A DNA stretch of 64,000 bases from Megalopta genalis. Its lineage: Eukaryota > Arthropoda > Insecta > Hymenoptera > Halictidae. Both the position numbers and the translations under genes were made by a program. The notes under the pieces were generated by a model. That model ran no database searches. It saw only the letters and a program-made list of their open reading frames with translations, and was not told where the DNA came from. Each line of letters opens with the position of its first letter. The first letter of the stretch is position 1. Positions 1 to 13,620 of the stretch are shown piece by piece. The stretch covers positions 62,001 through 126,000 of the forward strand of contig NW_027476866.1 in assembly GCF_051020955.1 (NCBI RefSeq). Reading direction: 5' to 3'.

Positions 1-545
1 CATGATTTAGCTTCATATCATTTCGAAGTAGAAGGATTAGTTCAAATCTATGCGAAACAAATGATTTAACATCAGATAGTTGCGATATAAGTGAGATAGC
101 TTCAAATGCAGGAGAAACAAACGAGTTAGCTTCAAATCAATGCGAAACACATGATTTAGCTGCAAATCTTTGCAGTGTTGAAGATTTAGCTTCAAATCCA
201 TTCGAAACAAATGATTTAACATAAGATAGTTGCGATATAAGTGATTTACCTCCAAATGCAGACGAAACAAAGGAGTTAGCTTCAAATCCATGCGAAGCAC
301 ATGATTTAGCTTCATATCATTTCGAAGTAGAAGGATTAGATTCAAATCTATGCGAAACAAATGATTTAACATCAGATGGTTGCGATATAAGTGAGATAGC
401 TTCAAATGCAGGAGAAACAAACGAGTTAGCTTCAAATCAATGCGAAACACATGATTTAGCTGCAAATCAATGCAGTGTTGAAGATTTAGCTTCAAATCCA
501 TACGAAACAAATGATTTAACATCAGATAGTTGCGATATAAGTGAT
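1..545. repeat. Segment matching 3,958-4,502 (offset 3,957)
   Basis: The first 545 bases match 3,958-4,502 with few or no differences by eye, including the unusual TAA-bearing monomer TTAACATAAGATAG (about 216-230 and 4,173-4,187) and the rare AAAGGAG ending. Identity stops near 545, where this copy keeps GATTTACCTCC and the other has GATTTAGCTCC followed by GAGATACCTTC. A further copy is at about 6,897-7,441, because the second copy itself lies in the 2,939-bp duplication. Confidence 0.8.
160..175. repeat. 16-bp inverted repeat within a monomer, first of 13 copies
   Basis: CTGCAAATCTTTGCAG has perfect 7-bp arms (CTGCAAA and TTTGCAG) around a 2-bp centre. Copies start at 160, 3,608, 3,818, 4,117, 6,547, 6,757, 7,056, 8,948, 11,560, 12,519, 12,729, 13,028 and 13,327; all are in the left 13.4 kb. 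The usual monomer has CTTCAAATCAATGCGATG here, so a few substitutions made the palindrome. Nearby relatives keep only 5-bp arms (CTGCAAATCAATGCAG, for example 2,168). Whether any protein binds it is unknown. Confidence 0.75.
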
Positions 546-2271
546 TTACCTCCAAATGCAGACGAAACAAACGAGTTAGCTTCAAATCCATGCGAAGCAC
601 ATGATTTAGCTTCATATCATTTCGAAGTAGAAGGATTAGTTCAAATCTATGCGAAACAAATGATTTAACATCAGATAGTTGCGATATAAGTGAGATAGCT
701 TCAAATGCAGGAGAAACAAACGAGATAGCTTCAAATCCAAGCAAAACACATGATTTAGCTTCAAATCAATGCGATGTAGAAGGTTTAGCTTCAAATCCAA
801 GCGAAACACATGATTTAGCTTCAAATCAATGCGATATAGAAGGTTTAGCTTCAAATCCATGCGACACAAACGATATAGCTTCAGATACTTGCGATATAAG
901 AGATATAGCTTCAAGTGGTGACGAAACAAACGAGTTAGCTTCATATCCAAGCGAAAAAAATGATTTAGCTTCAAACACTTGGGATATAAGTGATATAGCT
1001 TCAAATGCAGACGAAACAAACGAGTTAGATTCAAATCCATGCGAAACAAATGATTTAACATCAGATAGTTGCGATATAAGTGATATAGCTTCAAATGCAG
1101 ACGAAACAAACGAGTTAGCTTCAAATCAAGCGAAACACATGATTTAGCTTCAAATCAATGCGATGTAGAAGGTTTAGCTTCAAATCCACGCGAAACACAT
1201 GATTTAGCTTCAAATCAATGCGATATAGAATGTTTAGCTTCAAATCCATGCGACACGAACGATATAACTTCAGATACTTGCGATATAAGAGATATAGCTT
1301 CAAATGCAGACCAAACAAACGAGTTAGCTTCATATCCAACCGAAAGACATGATTTAGCTTTAAATCAATGCGATATAGAAGGTTTAGCTTCAAATCCATG
1401 CAACACAAACGATATAGCTTCAAATACTTGCGATATAAGTGATTTAGCTCCAAATGCAGACGAAACAAACGAGATAGCATCAAATCCAAGCGAAAAACAT
1501 GATTTAGCTTCAAATCTTTGCAGTGTTGAAGATTTAGCTTCAAATCCATTCGAAACAAATGATTTAACATCAGGTAGTTGCGATATAAGTGATTTAGCTC
1601 CAAATGCAGACGAAACAAACGAGATAGCTTCAAATCCAAGCGAAACACATGATTTAGCTTCAAATCAATGCGATGTAGAAGGTTTAGCTTCAAATCCACG
1701 CGAAAAACATGATTTAGCTTCAAATCAAAGCGATATAGAAGGTTTAGCTTCAAATCCATGCGACACAAATGATATAGCATCAGATACTTGCGATATAAGA
1801 GATATAGCTTCAAATGCAGACGAAACAAAAGAGATAGCTTCAAATCCATGCGAAGCACATGATTTAGCTTCAAATCAATGCGATCTAGAAGCTTTAGCTT
1901 CAAATCCATGCGAAACAAATGATTTAGCTTCAAAAACTTGGGATATAAGTGATATAGCTTCAAATGCAGACGAAGCAAACGAGTTAGCTTCAAATCCATG
2001 CGAAGCACATGATTTAGCTTCAAATCATTTCGAAGTAGAAGGATTAGATTCAAATCTATGCGAAACAAATGATTTAACATCAGATAGTTGCAATATAAGT
2101 GATATAGCTTCAAATGCAGGAGAAACAAACGAGTTACCTTCAAATCAATGCGAAACACATGATTTAGCTGCAAATCAATGCAGTGTTGAAGATTTAGCTT
2201 CAAATCCATTCGAAACAAATGATTTAACATCAGATAGTTGCGATATAAGTGATTTAGCTCCAAAGGCAGAC

Positions 2272-5210
2272 GAAACAAACGAGTTAGCTTCAAATCCACG
2301 CAAAAACACATGATTAATCTTCAAATCAATGCTATGTAGAAGCTTTAGCTTCAAATCCATGAGATACAAATGATTTAGCTTCAGATACTTGCGATATAAG
2401 AGATATAGCTTCCAATTCAGACGAAACAAACGAGTTAGCATCATATCCAAGCCAAACACATGATTTAGCTTCAAATCCATGCGATGTAGAAGGATTAGCT
2501 TCATATCCATGCGATACAAATGATTTAGCTTCAGATACTTGCGATATAAGAGATATAGCTTCAAATGCAGACGAAACAAACGAGTTAGCTTCAAATCCAT
2601 GCGAAGCACATGATTTAGCTTCATATCATTTCGAAGTAGAAGGATTAGATTCAAATCTATGCGAAACAAATGATTTAAGATCAGATAGTTGCGATATAAG
2701 TGAGATAGCTTCAAATGCAGACGAAACAAACGAGTTAGCTTCAAATCCACGCGAAACACATGATTTAGCTTCAAATCAATGCGATATAGAATGTTTAGCT
2801 TCAAATCCATGCGACACGAACGATATAGCTTCAGATACTTGCGATATAAGAGATATAGCTTCAAATGCAGACGAAACAAACGAGTTAGCTTCATATCCAA
2901 CCGAAAGACATGATTTAGCTTTAAATCAATGCGATATAGAAGGTTTAGCTTCAAATCCATGCAACACAAACGATATAGCTTCAGATACTTGCGATATAAG
3001 AGATATAGCTTCAAGTGGAGACGAAACAAACGAGTTAGCTTCATATCCAAGCGAAACACATGATTTAGCTTCAAATCAATTCGAAGTAGAAGGATTATCT
3101 TCAAATCTATGCGAAACAAATGATTTAACGTCAGATAGTTGCAATATAAGTGATATAGCTTCAAATGCAGACGAAACAAACTAGATAGCATCAAATCCAA
3201 GCGAAAAACATGATTTAGCTTCAAATCAATGCGATGTAGAAGGTTTAGCTTCAAATCCACGCGAAACACATGATTTAGCTTCAAATCAATACGATATAGA
3301 ATGTTTAGCTTCAAATCCATTCGAAACAAATGATTTAACATCAGATAGTTGCGATATAAGTGATTTAGCTCCAAATGCAGACGAAACAAACGAGTTAGCT
3401 TCAAATCCATGCGAAACAAACGAGTTAGCTTCAAATCCATGCGAAGCACATGATTTAGCTTCATATCATTTCGAAGTAGAAGGATTAGTTCAAATCTATG
3501 CGAAACAAATGATTTAAAATCAGATAGTTGCGATATAAGTGAGATAGCTTCAAATGCAGGAGAAACAAACGAGTCAGCTTCAAATCAATGCGAAACACAT
3601 GATTTTGCTGCAAATCTTTGCAGTGTTGAAGATTTAGCTTCAAATCCATTCGAAACAAATGATTTAACATCAGATAGTTGCGATATAAGTGATTTACCTC
3701 CAAATGCAGACGAAACAAACGAGATAGCTTCAAATCCAAGCGAAACACATGATTTAGCTTCAAATCAATGCGATGTAGAAGGTTTAGCTTCAAATCCACG
3801 CGAAACACATGATTTAGCTGCAAATCTTTGCAGTGTTGAAGATTTAGCTTCAAATCCATTCGAAACAAATGATTTAACATCAGATAGTTGCGATATAAGT
3901 GATTTAGCTCCAAATGCAGACGAAACAAACGAGTTAGCTTCAAATCCATGCGAAGCACATGATTTAGCTTCATATCATTTCGAAGTAGAAGGATTAGTTC
4001 AAATCTATGCGAAACAAATGATTTAACATCAGATAGTTGCGATATAAGTGAGATAGCTTCAAATGCAGGAGAAACAAACGAGTTAGCTTCAAATCAATGC
4101 GAAACACATGATTTAGCTGCAAATCTTTGCAGTGTTGAAGATTTAGCTTCAAATCCATTCGAAACAAATGATTTAACATAAGATAGTTGCGATATAAGTG
4201 ATTTACCTCCAAATGCAGACGAAACAAAGGAGTTAGCTTCAAATCCATGCGAAGCACATGATTTAGCTTCATATCATTTCGAAGTAGAAGGATTAGATTC
4301 AAATCTATGCGAAACAAATGATTTAACATCAGATGGTTGCGATATAAGTGAGATAGCTTCAAATGCAGGAGAAACAAACGAGTTAGCTTCAAATCAATGC
4401 GAAACACATGATTTAGCTGCAAATCAATGCAGTGTTGAAGATTTAGCTTCAAATCCATACGAAACAAATGATTTAACATCAGATAGTTGCGATATAAGTG
4501 ATTTAGCTCCAAATGCAGACGAAACAAACGAGATACCTTCAAATCCAAGCGAAACGCATGAATTAGCTTCAAATCAATGCGATGTAGAAGGTATAGCTTC
4601 AAATCCCCACGAAACACATGATTTAGCTTCAAATCAATGCGATATAGAAGGTTTAGCTTCAAATCCATTAGAACAAATGATTCTCTTTGAAACGCTAGGG
4701 ATATATGTGATATAGCTTCAAATGCAAACGAAACAAACGAGTTAGCTTCATATCCAAGCAAAACACATGATTTAGCTTCAAATCAATTCGAAGTAGAAGG
4801 ATTAGCTTCAAATCCATGCGAAACACATGATTTAGCTTCAAATGAATGCGATATAGAATGTTTAGCTTCAAATCCATGCGACACAAACGATATAGCTTCA
4901 GATACTTGCGATATAAGAGATATAGCTTCAAGTGGAGACGAAACAAACGAGTTAGCTTCATATCCAAGCGAAACACGTGATTTAGCTTCAAATCAATGCG
5001 ATGTACAAGGTTTAGCTTCAAATCCACTCGAAATACATGATTTATCTTCAAATCAATGCGATATAGAAGGTTTAACTTCAAATTCATGCGAAGCAAATGA
5101 TTGTGCTTCAAAATCAATTCGAAGTAGAAGGATTAGATTCAAATCCATGCGAAACAAATGATTTAGCATCAGATACATGCGATCTAAGTGGTATAGCTTT
5201 AAATGCAGGA
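2272..5210. repeat. 2,939-bp tandem duplication, copy 1
   Basis: This 2.9-kb block is followed directly by a second, virtually identical copy. The landmark GCTTCAAATCCACGCAAAAA starts near 2,287 and recurs at 5,226. Other landmarks repeat at exactly 2,939 bases: the in-frame TAG of AACTAGATAGCATC (3,179 and 6,118), the B monomer with one missing base (3,481 and 6,420), and the atypical AACGCTAGGGATATATGTG (4,690 and 7,629). The period is one short of 98 monomers (2,940), so the second copy reads one base out of phase with the first. Confidence 0.9.
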
Positions 5211-8149
5211 GAAACAAACGAGTTAGCTTCAAATCCACGCAAAAACACATGATTAATCTTCAAATCAATGCTATGTAGAAGCTTTAGCTTCAAATCCATG
5301 AGATACAAATGATTTAGCTTCAGATACTTGCGATATAAGAGATATAGCTTCCAATTCAGACGAAACAAACGAGTTAGCATCATATCCAAGCCAAACACAT
5401 GATTTAGCTTCAAATCCATGCGATGTAGAAGGATTAGCTTCATATCCATGCGATACAAATGATTTAGCTTCAGATACTTGCGATATAAGAGATATAGCTT
5501 CAAATGCAGACGAAACAAACGAGTTAGCTTCAAATCCATGCGAAGCACATGATTTAGCTTCATATCATTTCGAAGTAGAAGGATTAGATTCAAATCTATG
5601 CGAAACAAATGATTTAAGATCAGATAGTTGCGATATAAGTGAGATAGCTTCAAATGCAGACGAAACAAACGAGTTAGCTTCAAATCCACGCGAAACACAT
5701 GATTTAGCTTCAAATCAATGCGATATAGAATGTTTAGCTTCAAATCCATGCGACACGAACGATATAGCTTCAGATACTTGCGATATAAGAGATATAGCTT
5801 CAAATGCAGACGAAACAAACGAGTTAGCTTCATATCCAACCGAAAGACATGATTTAGCTTTAAATCAATGCGATATAGAAGGTTTAGCTTCAAATCCATG
5901 CAACACAAACGATATAGCTTCAGATACTTGCGATATAAGAGATATAGCTTCAAGTGGAGACGAAACAAACGAGTTAGCTTCATATCCAAGCGAAACACAT
6001 GATTTAGCTTCAAATCAATTCGAAGTAGAAGGATTATCTTCAAATCTATGCGAAACAAATGATTTAACGTCAGATAGTTGCAATATAAGTGATATAGCTT
6101 CAAATGCAGACGAAACAAACTAGATAGCATCAAATCCAAGCGAAAAACATGATTTAGCTTCAAATCAATGCGATGTAGAAGGTTTAGCTTCAAATCCACG
6201 CGAAACACATGATTTAGCTTCAAATCAATACGATATAGAATGTTTAGCTTCAAATCCATTCGAAACAAATGATTTAACATCAGATAGTTGCGATATAAGT
6301 GATTTAGCTCCAAATGCAGACGAAACAAACGAGTTAGCTTCAAATCCATGCGAAACAAACGAGTTAGCTTCAAATCCATGCGAAGCACATGATTTAGCTT
6401 CATATCATTTCGAAGTAGAAGGATTAGTTCAAATCTATGCGAAACAAATGATTTAAAATCAGATAGTTGCGATATAAGTGAGATAGCTTCAAATGCAGGA
6501 GAAACAAACGAGTCAGCTTCAAATCAATGCGAAACACATGATTTTGCTGCAAATCTTTGCAGTGTTGAAGATTTAGCTTCAAATCCATTCGAAACAAATG
6601 ATTTAACATCAGATAGTTGCGATATAAGTGATTTACCTCCAAATGCAGACGAAACAAACGAGATAGCTTCAAATCCAAGCGAAACACATGATTTAGCTTC
6701 AAATCAATGCGATGTAGAAGGTTTAGCTTCAAATCCACGCGAAACACATGATTTAGCTGCAAATCTTTGCAGTGTTGAAGATTTAGCTTCAAATCCATTC
6801 GAAACAAATGATTTAACATCAGATAGTTGCGATATAAGTGATTTAGCTCCAAATGCAGACGAAACAAACGAGTTAGCTTCAAATCCATGCGAAGCACATG
6901 ATTTAGCTTCATATCATTTCGAAGTAGAAGGATTAGTTCAAATCTATGCGAAACAAATGATTTAACATCAGATAGTTGCGATATAAGTGAGATAGCTTCA
7001 AATGCAGGAGAAACAAACGAGTTAGCTTCAAATCAATGCGAAACACATGATTTAGCTGCAAATCTTTGCAGTGTTGAAGATTTAGCTTCAAATCCATTCG
7101 AAACAAATGATTTAACATAAGATAGTTGCGATATAAGTGATTTACCTCCAAATGCAGACGAAACAAAGGAGTTAGCTTCAAATCCATGCGAAGCACATGA
7201 TTTAGCTTCATATCATTTCGAAGTAGAAGGATTAGATTCAAATCTATGCGAAACAAATGATTTAACATCAGATGGTTGCGATATAAGTGAGATAGCTTCA
7301 AATGCAGGAGAAACAAACGAGTTAGCTTCAAATCAATGCGAAACACATGATTTAGCTGCAAATCAATGCAGTGTTGAAGATTTAGCTTCAAATCCATACG
7401 AAACAAATGATTTAACATCAGATAGTTGCGATATAAGTGATTTAGCTCCAAATGCAGACGAAACAAACGAGATACCTTCAAATCCAAGCGAAACGCATGA
7501 ATTAGCTTCAAATCAATGCGATGTAGAAGGTATAGCTTCAAATCCCCACGAAACACATGATTTAGCTTCAAATCAATGCGATATAGAAGGTTTAGCTTCA
7601 AATCCATTAGAACAAATGATTCTCTTTGAAACGCTAGGGATATATGTGATATAGCTTCAAATGCAAACGAAACAAACGAGTTAGCTTCATATCCAAGCAA
7701 AACACATGATTTAGCTTCAAATCAATTCGAAGTAGAAGGATTAGCTTCAAATCCATGCGAAACACATGATTTAGCTTCAAATGAATGCGATATAGAATGT
7801 TTAGCTTCAAATCCATGCGACACAAACGATATAGCTTCAGATACTTGCGATATAAGAGATATAGCTTCAAGTGGAGACGAAACAAACGAGTTAGCTTCAT
7901 ATCCAAGCGAAACACGTGATTTAGCTTCAAATCAATGCGATGTACAAGGTTTAGCTTCAAATCCACTCGAAATACATGATTTATCTTCAAATCAATGCGA
8001 TATAGAAGGTTTAACTTCAAATTCATGCGAAGCAAATGATTGTGCTTCAAAATCAATTCGAAGTAGAAGGATTAGATTCAAATCCATGCGAAACAAATGA
8101 TTTAGCATCAGATACATGCGATCTAAGTGGTATAGCTTTAAATGCAGGA
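5211..8149. repeat. 2,939-bp tandem duplication, copy 2
   Basis: Second full copy of the block at 2,272-5,210, with essentially no differences visible by eye. It contains the same broken monomers and premature stops, so those defects predate the duplication. The left boundary is where GCAGGAGAAACAAAC joins GAGTTAGCTTCAAATCCACG. A short third copy begins at once (8,150). Confidence 0.9.
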
Positions 8150-8340
8150 GAAACAAACGAGTTAGCTTCAAATCCACGCAAAAACACATGATTAATCTTC
8201 AAATCAATGCTATGTAGAAGCTTTAGCTTTAAATCCATGAGATACAAATGATTTAGCTTCAGATACTTGCGATATAAGAGATATAGCTTCCAATTCAGAC
8301 GAAACAAACGAGTTAGCATCATATCCAAGCCAAACACATG
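8150..8340. repeat. 2,939-bp unit, truncated third copy
   Basis: Matches the first about 190 bases of the 2,939-bp unit (5,211-5,401), with one visible change (CTTTAGCTTTAAATCC at 8,221 against GCTTTAGCTTCAAATCC). At about 8,341 it switches to sequence matching 2,162 onward (offset 6,179), so the landmark CACGCAAAAACACATG appears again within 300 bases, near 8,477. This is a recombination breakpoint between units. Confidence 0.75.
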
Positions 8341-8895
8341 ATTTAGCTGCAAATCAATGCAGAGTTGAAGATTTAGCTTCAAATCCATTCGAAACAAATG
8401 ATTTAACATCAGATAGTTGCGATATAAGTGATTTAGCTCCAAAGGCAGACGAAACAAACGAGTTAGCTTCAAATCCACGCAAAAACACATGATTAATCTT
8501 CAAATCAATGCTATGTAGAAGCTTTAGCTTCAAATCCATGAGATACAAATGATTTAGCTTCAGATACTTGCGATATAAGAGATATAGCTTCCAATTCAGA
8601 CGAAACAAACGAGTTAGCATCATATCCAAGCCAAACACATGATTTAGCTTCAAATCCATGCGATGTAGAAGGATTAGCTTCATATGCATGCGATACAAAT
8701 GATTTAGCTTCAGATACTTGCGATATAAGAGATATAGCTTCAAATGCAGACGAAACAAACGAGTTAGCTTCAAATCCATGCGAAGCACAAGATTTAGCGT
8801 CATATCATTTCGAAGTAGAAGGATTAGATTCAAATCTATGCGAAACAAATGATTTAACATCAGATAGTTGCGATATAAGTGAGATAGCTTCAAAT
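8341..8895. repeat. Partial copy of 2,162-2,716 (offset 6,179)
   Basis: Begins with TTAGCTGCAAATCAATGCAG and runs through the CACGCAAAAACACATGATTA landmark to the GAGATAGCTTCAAATG monomer. It matches 2,162-2,716 with scattered single-base differences, for example CATATGCATGCG at 8,680 against CATATCCATGCG. A related copy starts at about 10,951 and includes the same landmark near 11,091. These partial copies show that the 2.6-2.9 kb block has spread several times in the left 13 kb. Confidence 0.7.
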
Positions 8896-9714
8896 GCGGG
8901 AGAAACAAACGAATTAGCTTCAAATCAATGCGAAACACATGATTTAGCTGCAAATCTTTGCAGTGTTGAAGATATAGCTTCAAATCCATTCGAAACAAAT
9001 GATTTAACATCAGATAGTTGCGATATAAGTGATTTAGCTCCAAATGCAGACGAAACAAACGAGATAGCTTCAAATCCAAGCGAAACACATGATTTAGCTT
9101 CAAATCAATGCGATGTAGAAGGTTTAGCTTCAAATCCAAGCGAAACACATGATTTAGCTTCAAATCAATGCGATATAGAAGGTTTAGCTTCAAATCCATG
9201 CAACACAAACGATATAGCTTCAGATACTTGCGATATAAGTGATTTAGCTCCAAATGCAGACGAAACAAACGAGATAGCATCAAATCCAAGCGAAAAACAT
9301 GATTTAGCTTCAAATCTTTGCAGTGTTGAAGATTTAGCTTCAAATCCATTCGAAACAAATGATTTAACATCAGATAGTTGCGATATAAGTGATTTAGCTC
9401 CAAATGCAGACGAAACAAACGAGATAGCTTCAAATCCAAGCGAAACACATGATTTAGCTTCAAATCAATGCGATGTAGAAGGTTTAGCTACAAATCCACG
9501 CGAAAAACATGATTTAGCTTCAAATCAAAGCGATATAGAAGATTTAGCTTCATATCCATGCGATACAAATGATTTAGCTTCAGATACTTGCGATATAAGA
9601 GATATAGCTTCAAATGCAGACGAAACAAACGAGTTAGCTTCAAATCCATGCGAAGCACATGATTTAGCTTCATATCATTTCGAAGTAGAAGGATTAGATT
9701 CAAATCTATGCGAA

Positions 9715-10404
9715 ACAAATGATTTAACATCAGATAGTTGCGATATAAGTGATATAGCTTCAAATGCAGACGAAACAAACGAGTTAGCTTCAAATCCACG
9801 CGAAACACATGATTTAGCTTCAAATCAATGCGATATAGAATGTTTAGCCTCAAATCCATGCGACACGAACGATATAGCTTCAGATACTTGCGATATAAGA
9901 GATATAGCTTCAAATGCAGACGAAACAAACGAGTTAGCTTCATATCCAACCGAAAGACATGATTTAGCTTTAAATCAATGCGATATAGAAGGTTTAGCTT
10001 CAAATCCATGCAACACAAACGATATAGCTTCAGATACTTGCGATATAAGAGATATAGCTTCAAGTGGAGACGAAACAAACGAGTTAGCTTCATATCCAAG
10101 CGAAACACATGATTTAGCTTCAAATCAATTCGAAGTAGAAGGATTATCTTCAAATCTATGCGAAACAAATGATTTAACATCAGATAGTTGCAATATAAGT
10201 GATATAGCTTCAAATGCAGGAGAAACAAACGAGTTAGCTTCAAATCAATGCGGAACACATGATTTAGCTGCAAATCAATGCAGTGTTGAAGATTTAGCTT
10301 CAAATCCATTCGAAACAAATGATTTAACATCAGATAGTTGCGATATAAGTGATTTAGCTCCAAATGCAGACGAAACAAACGAGATAGATTCAAATCCATG
10401 CGAA
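9715..10404. repeat. 690-bp tandem duplication, copy 1
   Basis: A 23-monomer block duplicated in tandem. The rare spelling TGTTTAGCCTCAAATCC occurs at 9,841 and 10,531, exactly 690 bases apart. GATTTAACATCAGATAGTTG starts both copies (9,721 and 10,411). Differences seen are GATATAAGA against GACATAAGA and GTGGAGACG against GTGGGGACG. The period is a multiple of 30 and of 3, so both copies share a frame. Confidence 0.8.
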
Positions 10405-11030
10405 ACAAATGATTTAACATCAGATAGTTGCGATATAAGTGATATAGCTTCAAATGCAGACGAAACAAACGAGTTAGCTTCAAATCCACGCGAAACACAT
10501 GATTTAGCTTCAAATCAATGCGATATAGAATGTTTAGCCTCAAATCCATGCGACACGAACGATATAGCTTCAGATACTTGCGACATAAGAGATATAGCTT
10601 CAAATGCAGACGAAACAAACGAGTTAGCTTCATATCCAACCGAAAGACATGATTTAGCTTTAAATCAATGCGATATAGAAGGTTTAGCTTCAAATCCATG
10701 CAACACAAACGATATAGCTTCAGATACTTGCGATATAAGAGATATAGCTTCAAGTGGGGACGAAACAAACGAGTTAGCTTCATATCCAAGCGAAACACAT
10801 GATTTAGCTTCAAATCAATTCGAAGTAGAAGGATTATCTTCAAATCTATGCGAAACAAATGATTTAACATCAGATAGTTGCAATATAAGTGATATAGCTT
10901 CAAATGCATTAGAAACAAACGAGTTAGCTTCAAATCAATGCGAAACACATGATTTAGCTGCAAATCAATGCAGTGTTGAAGATTTAGCTTCAAATCCATT
11001 CGAAACAAATGATTTAACATCAGATAGTTG
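10405..11030. repeat. 690-bp tandem duplication, copy 2
   Basis: Second copy of 9,715-10,404, ending near 11,030, where the sequence changes to TTGCGCTATATTGTGATTTAG. That spot carries several substitutions and a net one-base insertion relative to the usual TTGCGATATAAGTGATTTAG, marking a junction with the next 2.6-kb block. Confidence 0.75.
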
Positions 11031-13620
11031 CGCTATATTGTGATTTAGCTCCAAAGGCAGACGAAACAAACGAGTTAGCTTCAAATCCACGCAAAAACAC
11101 ATGATTAATCTTCAAATCAATGCTATGTAGAAGCTTTAGCTTCAAATCCATGAGATACAAATGATTTAGCTTCAGATACTTGCGATATAAGAGATATAGC
11201 TTCCAATTCAGACGAAACAAACGAGTTAGCATCATATCCAAGCCAAACGCATGATTTAGCTTCAAATCCATGCGATGTAGAAGGATTAGCTTCATATCCA
11301 TGCGATACAAATAATTTAGCTTCAGATACTTGCGATATAAGAGATATAGCTTCAAATGCAGACGAAACAAACGAGTTAGCTTCAAATCCATGCGAAGCAC
11401 ATGATTTAGCTTCATATCATTTCGAAGTAGAAGGATTAGATTCAAATCTATGCGAAACAAATGATTTAAGATCAGATAGGTGCGATATAAGTGAGATAGC
11501 TTCAAATGCGGGAGAAACAAACGAATTAGCTTCAAATCAATGCGAAACACATGATTTAGCTGCAAATCTTTGCAGTGTTGAAGATTTAGCTTCAAATCCA
11601 TGCGAAACAAATGATTTAACATCAGATAGTTGCGATATAAGTGATATAGCTTCAAATGCAGACGAAACAAACGAGTTAGCTTCAAATCCACGCGAAACAC
11701 ATGATTTAGCTTCAAATCAATGCGATATAGAATGTTTAGCTTCAAATCCATGCGACACGAACGATATAGCTTCAGATACTTGTGATATAAGAGATATAGC
11801 TTCAAATGCAGACGAAACAAACGAGTTAGCTTCATATCCAACCGAAAGACATGATTTAGCTTTAAATCAATGCGATATAGAAGGTTTAGCTTCAAATCCA
11901 TGCAACACAAACGATATAGCTTCAGATACTTGCGATATAAGAGATATAGCTTCAAGTGGAGACGAAACAAACGAGTTAGCTTCATATCCAAGCGAAACAC
12001 ATGATTTAGCTTCAAATCAATTCGAAGTAGAAGGATTATCTTCAAATCTATGCGAAACAAATGATTTAACGTCAGATAGTTGCAATATAAGTGATATAGC
12101 TTCAAATGCAGACGAAACAAACTAGATAGCATCAAATCCAAGCGAAAAACATGATTTAGCTTCAAATCAATGCGATGTAGAAGGTTTAGCTTCAAATCCA
12201 CGCGAAACACATGATTTAGCTTCAAATCAATACGATATAGAATGTTTAGCTTCAAATCCATTCGAAACAAATGATTTAACATCAGATAGTTGCGATATAA
12301 GTGATTTAGCTCCAAATGCAGACGAAACAAACGAGTTAGCTTCAAATCCATGCGAAGCACATGATTTAGCTTCATATCATTTCGAAGTAGAAGGATTAGT
12401 TCAAATCTATGCGAAACAAATGATTTAACATCAGATAGTTGCGATATAAGTGAGATAGCTTCAAATGCAGGAGAAACAAACGAGTCAGCTTCAAATCAAT
12501 GCGAAACACATGATTTTGCTGCAAATCTTTGCAGTGTTGAAGATTTAGCTTCAAATCCATTCGAAACAAATGATTTAACATCAGATAGTTGCGATATAAG
12601 TGATTTACCTCCAAATGCAGACGAAACAAACGAGATAGCTTCAAATCCAAGCGAAACACATGATTTAGCTTCAAATCAATGCGATGTAGAAGGTTTAGCT
12701 TCACATCCACGCGAAACACATGATTTAGCTGCAAATCTTTGCAGTGTTGAAGATTTAGCTTCAAATCCATTCGAAACAAATGATTTAACATCAGATAGTT
12801 GCGATATAATTGATTTAGCTCCAAATGCAGACGAAACAAACGAGTTAGCTTCAAATCCATGCGAAGCACATGATTTAGCTTCATATCATTTCGAAGTAGA
12901 AGGATTAGTTCAAATCTATGCGAAACAAATGATTTAACATCAGATAGTTGCGATATAAGTGAGATAGCTTCAAATGCAGGAGAAACAAACGAGTTAGCTT
13001 CATATCAATGCGAAACACATGATTTAGCTGCAAATCTTTGCAGTGTTGAAGATTTAGCTTCAAATCCATTCGAAACAAATGATTTAACATCAGATAGTTG
13101 CGATATAAGTGATTTACCTCCAAATGCAGACGAAACAAAGGAGTTAGCTTCAAATCCATGCGAAGCACATGATTTAGCTTCATATCATTTCGAAGTAGAA
13201 GGATTAGTTCAAATCTATGCGAAACAAATGATTTAACATCAGATAGTTGCGATGTAAGTGAGATAGCTTCAAATGCAGGAGAAACAAACGAGTTAGCTTC
13301 AAATCAATGCGAAACACATGATTTAGCTGCAAATCTTTGCAGTGTTGAAGATTTAGCTTCAAATCCATTCGAAACAAATGATTTAACATCAGATAGTTGC
13401 GATATAAGTGATTTACCTCCAAATGCAGACGAAACAAAGGAGATACCTTCAAATCCAAGCGAAACGCATGAATTAGCTTCAAATCAATGCGATGTAGAAG
13501 GTATAGCTTCAAATCCCCACGAAACACATGATTTAGCTTCAAATCAATGCGATATAGAAGGTTTAGCTTCAAATCCATTAGAACAAATGATTTTCTTTGA
13601 AACGCTTGGAATATATGTGA
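11031..13620. repeat. About 2.6-kb variant copy of the 2,939-bp unit
   Basis: This block begins with the CACGCAAAAACACATG landmark (about 11,091) and follows the 2,272-5,210 unit in order. It includes the AACTAGATAGCATC monomer (12,118), the B monomer lacking one base (12,397) and the GATTTTGCTG monomer (12,512). Relative to the unit it has an extra 120 or so bases near 11,510-11,640 and an extra 299-bp pair near 12,900-13,200, and it ends in AACGCTTGGAATATATGTG at about 13,600 where the unit has AACGCTAGGGATATATGTG. It is an older, diverged member of the same kilobase family. Confidence 0.7.

Larger units (their letters stand above)
1..13620. repeat. Higher-order repeat family I, 150-bp units paired into about 300 bp
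   Basis: This part has its own monomer variants. An A-type monomer reads TATCATTTCGAAGTAGAAGG, a C-type reads TTAACATCAGATAGTTGCG, and another A-type reads TGCAAATCTTTGCAGTG. The two A-types alternate, so the effective unit is about 300 bp (299 where the following B monomer has lost one base, as in GGATTAGTTCAAATC near 31-60 and 631-650). The family is repeated as 1-545, 3,958-4,502, 6,897-7,441 and, in altered form, 12,360-13,440. I did not see the TATCATTTCGAAG monomer beyond about 13.2 kb, so this is a locally homogenised domain. Confidence 0.82.
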
